A stretch of 23,191 nt of DNA from a virus: positions 1-23,191 of IMG/VR virus record IMGVR_UViG_3300048112_000078; one strand, 5' to 3'. Both the position numbers and the translations under genes were made by a program. Shown here piece after piece: positions 15,737-23,128 of the stretch. A model generated the notes under the pieces. It did no database searches and had not been told where the DNA came from. It worked only from the letters and a program-made list of their open reading frames with translations. Within the stretch, counting starts at the first letter, position 1, and each line of letters begins with the position of its first letter.

Positions 15737-17119
15737 TTATAGGTCATTTTTTTTCATAAACTCTCGCATGTTCAATGCTTGGTTCACAGTATCTTGTTGT
15801 TCTGGTTCGTCTGCTTTAATACTTTTGTTTCTAGTCAACTGATCTAATAGCCCAGTTGATGTAACACTTACAGCACCTTCTTCGCCTTCTTCTAAATCTT
15901 CTACTCTTAATGTGTCAGGACAAAATTTCAAATCAACTTTACTGCCTACGCCACTACTAGAACGTGTTTTCATAAACTGTATCTGATATCTACCACGTTC
16001 TCTCATTGCATTACTTGTAAAAATACCAATTACATTATCTGCTGTTTGTATCTTAGATATACCACCTGCAATATGGTGGTGGTCAAATTCTATTTCTTCT
16101 ACTGCACCTCTGTTTAACTGCGATGCTGTTACAAGTATTACACCAGTTTCCATTGCTAAATTACGCAACTCTTCTGATACAAACTTATCTTTAATAAACT
16201 GGTCATTAGCACTAATCTTACTGTTAATAGGCATCATCAAATCCAAGTAATCTACAAGTACAACATCTACCTTCAAGTCTGAATTAATTTCATATTCTCT
16301 AATAAATGCCCTAATGTCATTGGTTGTTACACCACTGCTCATTTGTTTTACTCTAAATTTACCTGCGCCTTTCCCTTTCATACGCACTTTTAAGTCTACG
16401 TCATCCATATTCTTCATAACGTCTTTAGTGCTGTAGCCACTTACCATTGCATCAAGACGCATACTGATAAGTTGTTCACTAAGTTCTAAACTAATGTAAA
16501 CTACATTTTGCCCTGCTAAACTCCAGTTAACACCTAAGTTCTGTAAGAACAAACTTTTACCTGCACCCGAGCCACCAGCAAAAATAGTAATCTCGCCTTT
16601 GTTTAATCCGCCATATAATTTTCTATCAACATCTCGCCAGCCTGTGCTTGTTGCACCTGCTTGACTTTTAATGTACTGTAAACGTTCTTTAGGATTATCA
16701 AAATACTCTAGCCCTAAGTCTTTTACAAGTCCTACTTGACTTGCTTCTTTAATTAATACTTCTACAGCACCATAATCTGCTGTTTCTAATAAGTCTGTGC
16801 TTTCTAAGATTGCTTTTTCTAATGCTTTGTGTCTGCAAAATCTTTCAAAACTATCCAAGAACCAATCAACATGGTTATCGTTAACGCCTTCAATACGTTC
16901 CAAGTCTACATTTGTTGTTGCACTAATTTGATCAATAGTGGGTATGCTACTATAATCTGTAGCATGGTCTTTTAGAAACGTAACTGTTGCTTGGAACTTT
17001 TTGTTAAACATATACGGTTCAATAATACCGTTTACCCTAACAAACAATTCTGGATCAGTAACTAAAAAGTTAAGGAATAACTGTTGTATTTCTTCGTTGT
17101 AATCTTGTATTTGATCCAT
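15737..17119 (-). CDS. 41: Replicative DNA helicase, gp41-like (DnaB family)
   Basis: A 460-residue protein, close to the 475 of T4 gp41. It unwinds DNA 5'-3' on the lagging strand as a hexamer and works with the primase. The N-terminal helical domain (about 1-130) is followed by a RecA-like core: Walker A GGSGAGKS (182-189), a YISLELS segment, Walker B in VDVVLVDYLDL, and the sensor-type VTASQLNRG. A KTRSSSGVGSK loop may be the arginine-finger region. The C-terminal 60 residues are acidic and variable. The start codon overlaps the stop of the SGNH gene (TAATG), and the primase lies just upstream, so the primosome parts are made from one transcript. Confidence 0.95.
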   Translation of the reverse strand: MDQIQDYNEEIQQLFLNFLVTDPELFVRVNGIIEPYMFNKKFQATVTFLKDHATDYSSIPTIDQISATTNVDLERIEGVNDNHVDWFLDSFERFCRHKALEKAILESTDLLETADYGAVEVLIKEASQVGLVKDLGLEYFDNPKERLQYIKSQAGATSTGWRDVDRKLYGGLNKGEITIFAGGSGAGKSLFLQNLGVNWSLAGQNVVYISLELSEQLISMRLDAMVSGYSTKDVMKNMDDVDLKVRMKGKGAGKFRVKQMSSGVTTNDIRAFIREYEINSDLKVDVVLVDYLDLMMPINSKISANDQFIKDKFVSEELRNLAMETGVILVTASQLNRGAVEEIEFDHHHIAGGISKIQTADNVIGIFTSNAMRERGRYQIQFMKTRSSSGVGSKVDLKFCPDTLRVEDLEEGEEGAVSVTSTGLLDQLTRNKSIKADEPEQQDTVNQALNMREFMKKNDL

Positions 17120-17916
17120 TATTGCTTCATGTCCTTCTTTATGTGATTGTATATTAATTTATGTCCTTCTAGACTTGGATGCCCGTCTTCGTGGCTTACT
17201 GTTTTGTTGTCCATCATAAAACTCATGGGCTTACCGGTCCACTTTGTAATATCTATTTCTTTTAATAAGTGCCTTTCGTAGTCACACAACATGTTGTCGC
17301 TATTAAAATCAAAGCCGGAACCGCCCATTGCTATAGTAGGTATATGTGATTCGTTAGACATACTAGTAAAAAGAAACGGAATGTTTCGTTTTTGTAATGC
17401 TTGTTGCATTGTGATAACTGTCTTTAAAAATTCTATCCTGTAATCCTGTAACGACTTGCCGTATAATAATTCTGCGGTCAGAGCCTTGTTTGTTAAATTA
17501 AATGTTTTTTCTACTCCAGCATTTGCAGGAGTATCATCCATATATTTGTAATCATCTGTGTGCCAGTCATATAAACCATTTTCATGAGATCCTTCTACTT
17601 TATTGTAAGGGTCATTTGTTATTACATGCCCAGCATTACAAAAATTTACCCATTGCTTTGTCATAGTGCTGTAACGCTCTTGTCTGTGCAATGCAGTCCA
17701 CTGTACTATAACATAGTCATATGATTCGTCTAGTTCTTCAAACACTCTACGACTTATTTTTTGATTGCTGTTTCCACCTAATGCAATGTTGTTTACATCA
17801 GCATCTAAAAAACTGCACCATGTTGTTTGGTCGTTCTTTGCTACTAGTCCGGTTTCTTCATGATGTATTACATCTGATCCGCCTGTAAAACTGCAACCAC
17901 TAATTAATATTTTCAT
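17119..17916 (-). CDS. SGNH/GDSL-like hydrolase
   Basis: A 265-residue protein with the blocks of SGNH hydrolases: GCSFTGG (7-13) with the block I serine at 9, GGNSN (47-51) with the block III asparagine, and D244-G-H246 in HEDGHPSLEGH as the catalytic Asp/His end. The block II glycine is less clear. The Ser-Asp-His set suggests esterase or deacetylase activity; the substrate is unknown, with sugar acetyl groups or a lipid possible. It has no signal peptide, so it works in the host cytoplasm. It overlaps the primase gene by 4 bases (ATGA) and the helicase by 1, which places it firmly inside the replication operon, an unexpected site for such an enzyme. Confidence 0.82.
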   Translation of the reverse strand: MKILISGCSFTGGSDVIHHEETGLVAKNDQTTWCSFLDADVNNIALGGNSNQKISRRVFEELDESYDYVIVQWTALHRQERYSTMTKQWVNFCNAGHVITNDPYNKVEGSHENGLYDWHTDDYKYMDDTPANAGVEKTFNLTNKALTAELLYGKSLQDYRIEFLKTVITMQQALQKRNIPFLFTSMSNESHIPTIAMGGSGFDFNSDNMLCDYERHLLKEIDITKWTGKPMSFMMDNKTVSHEDGHPSLEGHKLIYNHIKKDMKQ

Positions 17917-18893
17917 AACATTTTGCTCTGTACACGGATTTTAACTTTATTGTTTGTGGCAAAATCCACAATACTTTTTACTGTGAGTAATCTACCATAA
18001 CGCTCTATTGCGTCTGCGGCATCTTTTATATCAGGATGCCAAGGTGGAAAACTAACTTCCCATCCTAAATCAACTGCTTGGTCGATTAACTCTTTGCCTG
18101 GTTCATCTCTGTCCGGGCATAGTATAACACGTTTATTTAGTTTGTCAATTAAGTGTGCTTGTTCTGGTGTTACTACATTTCCTAGTACACTTATGCCGTC
18201 AACAAACACTGCATCAAATACACCTTCTACCACAATAACAAAATCTCTATCACTGTCTACAAACCTATCAATATTGAATACATACCCAGGTTGTGTGTTT
18301 AGCAAATACTTTGCTGTTTCTTTATTAGGTGGATTTACATGCCTTCCTGTCCACCCTACTAATTTGTTATTGTACATAAACGGTATTGTAAGCCTAGCAC
18401 TATAAACAGGATTATTAATATGCAATAATGGAAACTTGCCTAATAGTCCACGCTCAATTGCATACTGTTTTACTTTATGGTCATCGGGCAAGTCTTCTAC
18501 CATAGTAGTTTCATCTGGCAGACTATGTGTTTTAAATTCTGCCGCACTGTACACATAACTATCGTCAGTGTCTTCTATTTCCAACTCTTCGCCAAACTTC
18601 ATTAAGTCTAATACAACTTTATGAATGTCTGTTACCTGCACACCCAATGTCTCAACTAGTTTTTTATACTTGCCACCTAATCTAGGTGCAGGTGCCCAAC
18701 CAGTTGTGTATTGGCAATTGAAACAATGGAAACTTATTTTGCTACCTGATTGTATAACACCAGCACGTTTACGCCTGTCACTACACATTGGGCAATTGAA
18801 TGTTGTCCAGCCGCCTGGAGTTTTGCCATTTTGTAACGGCAAGTTATCCATTAACAGTCGGTGTACTTGGTCAACTAATTCATGATGATGCAT
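17913..18893 (-). CDS. 61: DNA primase, gp61-like (zinc ribbon plus Toprim)
   Basis: A 326-residue protein, near the T4 gp61 length of 342. It makes RNA primers for the lagging strand together with the gp41 helicase. The N-terminal zinc ribbon has C34-P-M-C37 and C57-F-N-C60. The Toprim core has E223-G-V-F-D227 (metal-binding Glu) and D261-R-D263. A region KEFHCFNC-like in DnaG terms is SFHCFNC here. The C-terminal 20 residues are basic. The start is an ATG 7 nt after a TATAAT box, with no ribosome site, so the message may be leaderless. The end overlaps the SGNH gene by ATGA. Confidence 0.93.
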   Translation of the reverse strand: MHHHELVDQVHRLLMDNLPLQNGKTPGGWTTFNCPMCSDRRKRAGVIQSGSKISFHCFNCQYTTGWAPAPRLGGKYKKLVETLGVQVTDIHKVVLDLMKFGEELEIEDTDDSYVYSAAEFKTHSLPDETTMVEDLPDDHKVKQYAIERGLLGKFPLLHINNPVYSARLTIPFMYNNKLVGWTGRHVNPPNKETAKYLLNTQPGYVFNIDRFVDSDRDFVIVVEGVFDAVFVDGISVLGNVVTPEQAHLIDKLNKRVILCPDRDEPGKELIDQAVDLGWEVSFPPWHPDIKDAADAIERYGRLLTVKSIVDFATNNKVKIRVQSKML

Positions 18894-18900
18894 AACAGTA

Positions 18901-18928
18901 ATTATAACACCTAGTATTTAAAAGTCAA
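18901..18928 (-). promoter_or_regulatory. Sigma70-like promoter of the replication operon
   Basis: On the minus strand: TTGACT (18923-18928), a 16-nt spacer, TATAAT (18901-18906), then 7 nt to the primase ATG. The -10 box is perfect and the -35 has one mismatch. The usual start 6-8 nt after the -10 box falls at or next to the ATG. It fits the gap between the structural gene and the primase and suggests host-polymerase (early) transcription. Confidence 0.78.
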
Positions 18929-19759
18929 CTAGTTTCTGAGTAAAACTTTATCTAAAGTTCCTGAAGTCTGGTCAAAAATAACTCTAATCCAATTAGTGTT
19001 TATTGTGAAGTTAAAAGGATCAACGCCACTTGTTGCTGAAGTATAAGGAATTGCTGGATTACCAATATCACCTTGTGCATTAATATCATACCAATCTGTA
19101 TCTTGTGTTGGTGCTGATGCTAGTGCTGAACCTTGTATTTTAACAGTGCCTACAAAGTCTGTCATATAAAGTGCTATTGTGTGTCCGCTATGCCTATAGT
19201 TTTTATCTTGATTACCATACAACGACGAGGTTGCAAAGGAATCTATACCATCTACACCAACACTTGCTGTCTGTGTGAACACAGATGCTGTTTGAGTTGG
19301 ACTAGGTTCGTACTCTAAACTACTTTTGATTTCTAAATCAGTTATAATTCTGTCATTTTGATTTGAGTATAACGGAGACTGTGTTGCGCCTGCATCTGCA
19401 CTTTCGCTAATTGCTATTTGATATAGCCCTGGTGATAAATCTTGTATATCACCTGTAACTAAATCTAGTCTTGCTTCACCTGTTGTTCCACCACTAATTA
19501 GCGTCAACGGTTTAAATAAAACACGTTTACTAGTGTTAGGATTAATAACTGTAGCATACAACGTTTTAGTGCTAAGATTTTGCTTAACTCTGTCTCTGTT
19601 TCTTACATGAAAGTTTAATTGATTGTTTAACCCTTTATGTACTACTAATTTTGTCTGATTCATAGGTCTATTATCCACATATATACCATCCGCACTAAGA
19701 ACTAAATCTACGGTCTGATATCCTAAGTTATATAATGTATGTGCGGTTCCGCTTGTCAT
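18929..19759 (-). CDS. Structural-like protein (Ser/Thr-rich, beta-type)
   Basis: A 276-residue protein rich in Thr, Ser, Gly and Asn, with alternating hydrophobic residues as in beta-sandwich virion proteins. The part of about 40-125 (VVHKGLNNQLNFHVRNRD, then TVINPNTSKRVLF and LSPGLYQIAIS) looks like an Ig-like or baseplate-upper-protein-like N-terminal domain, and the rest may be a second beta domain ending in WIRVIFDQTSGTLDKVLLRN. No catalytic motif, signal peptide or membrane segment is seen. It has its own late promoter (19784-19791) and is followed at once by the replication promoter. A tail, neck or fibre role is inferred. Confidence 0.7.
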   Translation of the reverse strand: MTSGTAHTLYNLGYQTVDLVLSADGIYVDNRPMNQTKLVVHKGLNNQLNFHVRNRDRVKQNLSTKTLYATVINPNTSKRVLFKPLTLISGGTTGEARLDLVTGDIQDLSPGLYQIAISESADAGATQSPLYSNQNDRIITDLEIKSSLEYEPSPTQTASVFTQTASVGVDGIDSFATSSLYGNQDKNYRHSGHTIALYMTDFVGTVKIQGSALASAPTQDTDWYDINAQGDIGNPAIPYTSATSGVDPFNFTINTNWIRVIFDQTSGTLDKVLLRN

Positions 19760-19783
19760 TGTTCTTTACCATTATCTTTACTA

Positions 19784-19791
19784 TATTTATC
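19784..19791 (-). promoter_or_regulatory. T4-type late promoter element GATAAATA (leftward)
   Basis: GATAAATA on the minus strand, giving a leader of about 20 nt for the structural-like gene. It is one of two divergent late elements, with 9 bases between them. Confidence 0.7.
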
Positions 19792-19800
19792 TATTAGACA

Positions 19801-19808
19801 CATAAATA
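19801..19808 (+). promoter_or_regulatory. T4-type late promoter element CATAAATA (rightward)
   Basis: CATAAATA on the plus strand, then TCACG, then the ATG at 19814. The predicted transcript start is the A of the ATG. There is no ribosome site upstream, so a leaderless message is likely if the element is used. Confidence 0.65.
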
Positions 19809-19813
19809 TCACG

Positions 19814-20185
19814 ATGACTAAAGAACAAGAGCTACAAGATAAATTTCCATTTTTGACTGGTTTGCTCTTTAGCGAAAAAGAATTCGTAGGTATTGTACAA
19901 AATCAAGATAAACAAATCATAAGTTTTTATGATATTGAGCGTTGCAAAACCGGTGAGCATAAAAAATTAATGCTCGATTACGGCGAACTATGGTGGTGGG
20001 AGTCAAACAGACAATTACCGATAGATATATTCTTATTCCAAGAGATGCAAGAATTACAGTACTGCTTGAGAACATTTATTCTTAAAGAGACGGATGTATT
20101 ATTCGGTCCTGTGACCAGTATGCAGAACATTCTTAAGAAGCGAATAAAAAGAAGAAGTATTCAGTTAGTTAAAAAGACTATTTAA
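19814..20185 (+). CDS. Conserved unknown protein, only plus-strand gene
   Basis: A 123-residue protein from the ATG at 19814 (MTKEQELQDKF). A frame that extends to 19739 is rejected since it would run back across both late promoters and into the divergent gene. It is a soluble alpha/beta protein with an aromatic centre (GELWWWESNRQLPIDIFL) and a basic end (KKRIKRRSIQLVKK). As I recall, the WWWESN segment recurs in unknown proteins of marine T4-like phages. It converges on the DnaE-like gene, and the two stop codons overlap in TTTAAA. It stands apart from the minus-strand operons and probably is expressed late. Confidence 0.78.
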   Translation: MTKEQELQDKFPFLTGLLFSEKEFVGIVQNQDKQIISFYDIERCKTGEHKKLMLDYGELWWWESNRQLPIDIFLFQEMQELQYCLRTFILKETDVLFGPVTSMQNILKKRIKRRSIQLVKKTI

Positions 20186-20748
20186 ACCTTATCTACCAAA
20201 AGATTCAATTGGACTATAATTACCATTGCATATCCTATCGCATGACTTTTCTTAAAGAAGTAATCATCAGTTCTTTCCCATACTTCCTTTTCAATAATAT
20301 CCCAACTGTTACCTACCAAGTATCGCTTACCTGGTCTAATCATTGCAAGTATCATTGCTAGTTGTTCAACAGTTTTAGGTGGATGTTGCTTGATAATATC
20401 GTAATGGTTACCTATGTGAAAGAGTTGCTTAACAATTTCCTCATGTTCAAACAACTCCCACATTGGTTCTTTTGCCAATAGTCTATCTAAGTGTGCTTCG
20501 TCTATGATATCTTTGTAAACGCTATTGTTCAATACGTCTACTTTAAAATATCCCATATCCTCTGCTTCTTTATGATCTATTGTGCTGTATCCTTCTAAAG
20601 GAAAAGAAGGAATAGGTTGAAAGTAAACTCCGGTGTTGTGTTTTTCATATGATTGCTCACGTTTGATACTAGCAGGTATAGGATTAAAAAGTTCTAAGAA
20701 CTTATCCCTATTTGCCATATCAATATCAACATCGAAGTTTATTTTCAT
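20182..20748 (-). CDS. Miniature DnaE-like (C-family polymerase alpha) protein
   Basis: A 188-residue protein that seems to follow the order of motifs in the bacterial DNA polymerase III alpha subunit (about 1100 residues). FDVDIDM...RD (5-15) matches the PD-x-D-x-DF...RD palm motif (D8, D10 as the first two catalytic Asp). TGV (39-41) matches the aGV segment. GYFKVDVL (66-73) with D71 matches the LVKFDFLG motif of the third Asp. RPG (138-140) matches the RPG of the fingers. KKSHAIGYA (166-174) matches NKSHAxAYA. PHP, beta-binding and OB domains are absent. Whether it polymerises DNA or serves another role is unknown. It starts at the end of the acidic 110-residue gene, with AAAGG before the ATG. 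The gene is certain; the homology is motif-based. Confidence 0.82.
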   Translation of the reverse strand: MKINFDVDIDMANRDKFLELFNPIPASIKREQSYEKHNTGVYFQPIPSFPLEGYSTIDHKEAEDMGYFKVDVLNNSVYKDIIDEAHLDRLLAKEPMWELFEHEEIVKQLFHIGNHYDIIKQHPPKTVEQLAMILAMIRPGKRYLVGNSWDIIEKEVWERTDDYFFKKSHAIGYAMVIIVQLNLLVDKV

Positions 20749-21077
20749 AGTTTGCCTTTCATTTTATCTATCATACGTTGTGCATTATACAACTCTTTGA
20801 CAGGATTGTCATCCTCTAAAGATTCAATTACATTTAATAGTGCATCTAACTTACCTAATTTTTCTTCGTCAAGTTCGAACTTACCTATGTGAATCTTGCT
20901 CTCTATTTTAATATCATCAGGATTTAAAGGTGTAGAATCGAGTGTAAAATAAGGTGCACCTGATCCACTAATAGTAACTGTTGATGTATCAATTGTTGCG
21001 TCATTTGTTGTGTATATATCACTACCCACTGTAATTGACCCCATGTTATCGTAATTATAATCGTCGTAGTCGTTCAT
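20745..21077 (-). CDS. Small acidic protein, unknown function
   Basis: A 110-residue acidic protein. The N-terminus is rich in Asp, Asn and Tyr, followed by a Thr/Ser/Gly stretch (about 15-50). The C-terminal half is helical (LDEEKLGKLDALLNVIESLEDDN, then YNAQRMIDKMKGKL). No domain is recognised. It has a good ribosome site (AGGAG before the ATG at 21077) and overlaps the start of the DnaE-like gene by 4 bases (ATGA), which suggests that the two are made together and might work together. Confidence 0.72.
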   Translation of the reverse strand: MNDYDDYNYDNMGSITVGSDIYTTNDATIDTSTVTISGSGAPYFTLDSTPLNPDDIKIESKIHIGKFELDEEKLGKLDALLNVIESLEDDNPVKELYNAQRMIDKMKGKL

Positions 21078-21078
21078 C

Positions 21079-21333
21079 TCATTCTCCTTCTGTGTACAAC
21101 ATACTCCACTTCATTAACTTTTCTTTCTTAACTTGTATACGTTCTTGAATTTGTTCTTCACTTACAAGTCCACCATCACGCAAGATTTCAATCATGCACA
21201 TTACATCGCCGATTTCTTCTTGTAGTTGTGTGTAGTCTTGGTCTTCTCCAAAACGTAACATTTTACTACATGCTTGAATTAACTCACCACATTCTTCCAT
21301 GGTGATTACTAACATTTCTTCCCTTTTTTTCAT
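21079..21333 (-). CDS. mazG: MazG-like nucleotide pyrophosphohydrolase
   Basis: An 84-residue all-alpha protein with the MazG/dUTPase-2 type metal site: E13-E14-x-x-E17 and, after a loop, E40-x-x-D43 (LQEEIGDVMCMIEIL). The family splits NTPs or dNTPs to the monophosphate plus pyrophosphate; phage versions are thought to adjust nucleotide pools or alarmone levels. It is a single-domain form, shorter than cellular MazG. It overlaps ThyX by 4 bases (ATGA) and is followed one base on by the acidic protein. The nucleotide role fits its partner ThyX. Confidence 0.85.
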   Translation of the reverse strand: MKKREEMLVITMEECGELIQACSKMLRFGEDQDYTQLQEEIGDVMCMIEILRDGGLVSEEQIQERIQVKKEKLMKWSMLYTEGE

Positions 21334-21998
21334 ATCTCTTTACTCTTGTATTCCTCTGCCATAGGGAAAATTCTAGCAATAGCATCCGCTATTGCCCATG
21401 CTAACTCCATATGCTCTAACTGTGTTCCGTTGGAGCCACGCAATTCAATATAATGAATCCAACTACGCAACGTACCGTTAACGTACAGCCTGCTTAACGT
21501 GTTTCCTTCCGGTAGTACTGCTCTTGCCTGCTCTTTAGCAATACCATTGTTTACAGCGTAATTGTATGCTTCTGTGGCAGTGTCTATAACCTTCTGTTGC
21601 ATGTCTGCCCAGCCATGCTGTAACAATCCATCATCTGTTGAAACACTATTCTGCCTATTTTTAGGATCTTGCAGTCTTGCTTCACGAATTTCAAACTCTA
21701 AATCCTTTGTAGGGTCTGCATAACGTTGACTAAACTCTTGGAAACTAAAACTTCTATGCCGTAACAGTTGTCTTGCTATGTCTCTGGTTGTTTCCACTTC
21801 CATACACACTGATACCATTTCAAGTGGACTCCAATGTTTATGTTTAATCAAATATTTCACAAGTTTTTCATTTGTTTCTGTGTTATTCTGATTACCAGGA
21901 TTACTTACTCTAGCACAGTAAGCCACTAAATCCAAAAGACTGGGGTCTGCACCTGTTAATGCTGGTGCTTGACTATAACTAATTATTTTTGTTTTCAT
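21330..21998 (-). CDS. thyX: FAD-dependent thymidylate synthase ThyX
   Basis: A 222-residue protein of normal ThyX length. It makes dTMP from dUMP using methylene-tetrahydrofolate, FAD and NADPH. The signature R80-H-R82-x7-S90 is intact (RHRSFSFQEFSQRY), and the C-terminal part has SWIHYIELR and TQLEHMELAWAIA, where the family binds substrate and FAD. The start follows AAGGA at a good distance and overlaps the stop of the zinc-finger gene by 4 bases (ATGA). Together with MazG it supplies nucleotides for phage DNA synthesis. Confidence 0.96.
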   Translation of the reverse strand: MKTKIISYSQAPALTGADPSLLDLVAYCARVSNPGNQNNTETNEKLVKYLIKHKHWSPLEMVSVCMEVETTRDIARQLLRHRSFSFQEFSQRYADPTKDLEFEIREARLQDPKNRQNSVSTDDGLLQHGWADMQQKVIDTATEAYNYAVNNGIAKEQARAVLPEGNTLSRLYVNGTLRSWIHYIELRGSNGTQLEHMELAWAIADAIARIFPMAEEYKSKEI

Positions 21999-22663
21999 AT
22001 TTTTGCTTCCTTACAAGCCTGTTTAATTTCGTTTGCTTCTTCTTTGTTCGCAGTAAACAGTTTCATCCAAAACGGAGGATCAATCACATCTTGTATCATT
22101 TTAACTTGCTCACTGTTGAATCTTTCTAATAATTTATCACCTGATTCGCTAAGATATAATATCCAAGGACTTATTTTTGCACTTCTTAAATCATACACTG
22201 CTCTGCTAGGCGATACTTTTTCAAAGTAATCTTGCCAAGGCTCATTATTTTCTTCGCCCCAACCTGCAAGATATATCACAGTACGTTCTAATGCTCTAAG
22301 TCCTGGTTCTTTCCTAACATAAATCTTTAAGTACTTGTCATACTCTTTGTCTGATGCCCATTGTTTTAACTTTACACCTGTCTTAATAAGATGCTCAGTG
22401 TACTTCACAGGGTCTAACCATTCGTTTACTGTACACGCTCTACCATATTTTACAAATGCTTCATAATATTGACTGCGAATAAAGTCTTCAATGCTCTTGG
22501 GTTCTTTTGCACTAGTGTTTATTTCATAGAATATCTGAAATGCTCTGTGTGCCAATCTAATATGACTCATATCTTTGTCTGCCCAGCGCCTTTTCTTTAC
22601 GCACATATGGACAGCCAGAGTAGTCTCAGACTTAAATGACTTTTTACACCACTTACATTCCAT
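21995..22663 (-). CDS. Zinc-finger protein, conserved unknown
   Basis: A 222-residue protein. It opens with a probable single zinc finger, C3-x2-C6 ... H19-x-C21 (MECKWCKKSFKSETTLAVHMC), a C2HC variant of the C2H2 type, followed by a basic KKRRW. The rest is helical, with aromatic patches (FYEIN, SQYYEAFVKYG, ISPWILYLSESG, DPPFWMKLF). It may bind DNA or RNA. As I recall, similar proteins occur near replication genes of marine T4-like phages without a known function. It follows the gp62-like gene by TAATG overlap and precedes ThyX by ATGA overlap. Confidence 0.8.
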   Translation of the reverse strand: MECKWCKKSFKSETTLAVHMCVKKRRWADKDMSHIRLAHRAFQIFYEINTSAKEPKSIEDFIRSQYYEAFVKYGRACTVNEWLDPVKYTEHLIKTGVKLKQWASDKEYDKYLKIYVRKEPGLRALERTVIYLAGWGEENNEPWQDYFEKVSPSRAVYDLRSAKISPWILYLSESGDKLLERFNSEQVKMIQDVIDPPFWMKLFTANKEEANEIKQACKEAKI

Positions 22664-23127
22664 TATTTTAATAGGTCCTTAATTTCTTTATCTTCCCAAC
22701 CGTGTGCTAATGCTAATTCTTTAAGATCATTATCATCATTTAAAGACAAGAACAATGCTACTTCATCGCCTTTCAAGTGAGGTAGTACTGAATGCACAAA
22801 GTCTCCACGTTTACTTTTCTTCTTTCTACTGTTGGGCGGTTTGATATATGGATGGTGTTGTACTTTACCGCTACCAGCCGCTGTTAATAGCAACCATTGT
22901 AATTCAGGGTGCTTACTAACATCTGTAAACTTGTGATTAACTAACTCATTAACCATCCAAATGTAGTCTGGTGCTGAACTGCCTTGCACACTACTCGCAT
23001 ACCGCATCATCATCCAGGCACTAAAAGCCTTTTTCTTTTCAGCATCAAGTTTATTATACCAGCCACGATCTTTTTTGTCTATGGCTTTCATAACTTCTTG
23101 TAAAGGTATTTGCGGTTTCTTTGCCAT
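22663..23127 (-). CDS. Probable clamp-loader small subunit, gp62-like
   Basis: A 154-residue helical protein (T4 gp62 has 187). Gp62 with gp44 loads the sliding clamp gp45. The suggestive parts are GWYNKLDAEKKKAFSAWMMMRY followed by YIWMVNELV, then a YIKPP segment with Lys-rich KKKSKRG, and a C-terminal helical end; the order and spacing recall gp62 of T4-like phages. There is no ATPase motif, as expected for gp62. The match is by pattern memory and not strong. The partial upstream gene does not clearly look like the gp44 end, which weakens the call. Confidence 0.5.
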   Translation of the reverse strand: MAKKPQIPLQEVMKAIDKKDRGWYNKLDAEKKKAFSAWMMMRYASSVQGSSAPDYIWMVNELVNHKFTDVSKHPELQWLLLTAAGSGKVQHHPYIKPPNSRKKKSKRGDFVHSVLPHLKGDEVALFLSLNDDNDLKELALAHGWEDKEIKDLLK

Positions 23128-23128
23128 A

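Noticed and set aside
19739-19813. Longer N-terminal extension of the plus-strand gene.
   Set aside because: It would run through both late elements and overlap the start of the divergent gene; the ATG at 19814 has the exact promoter spacing seen at other genes.
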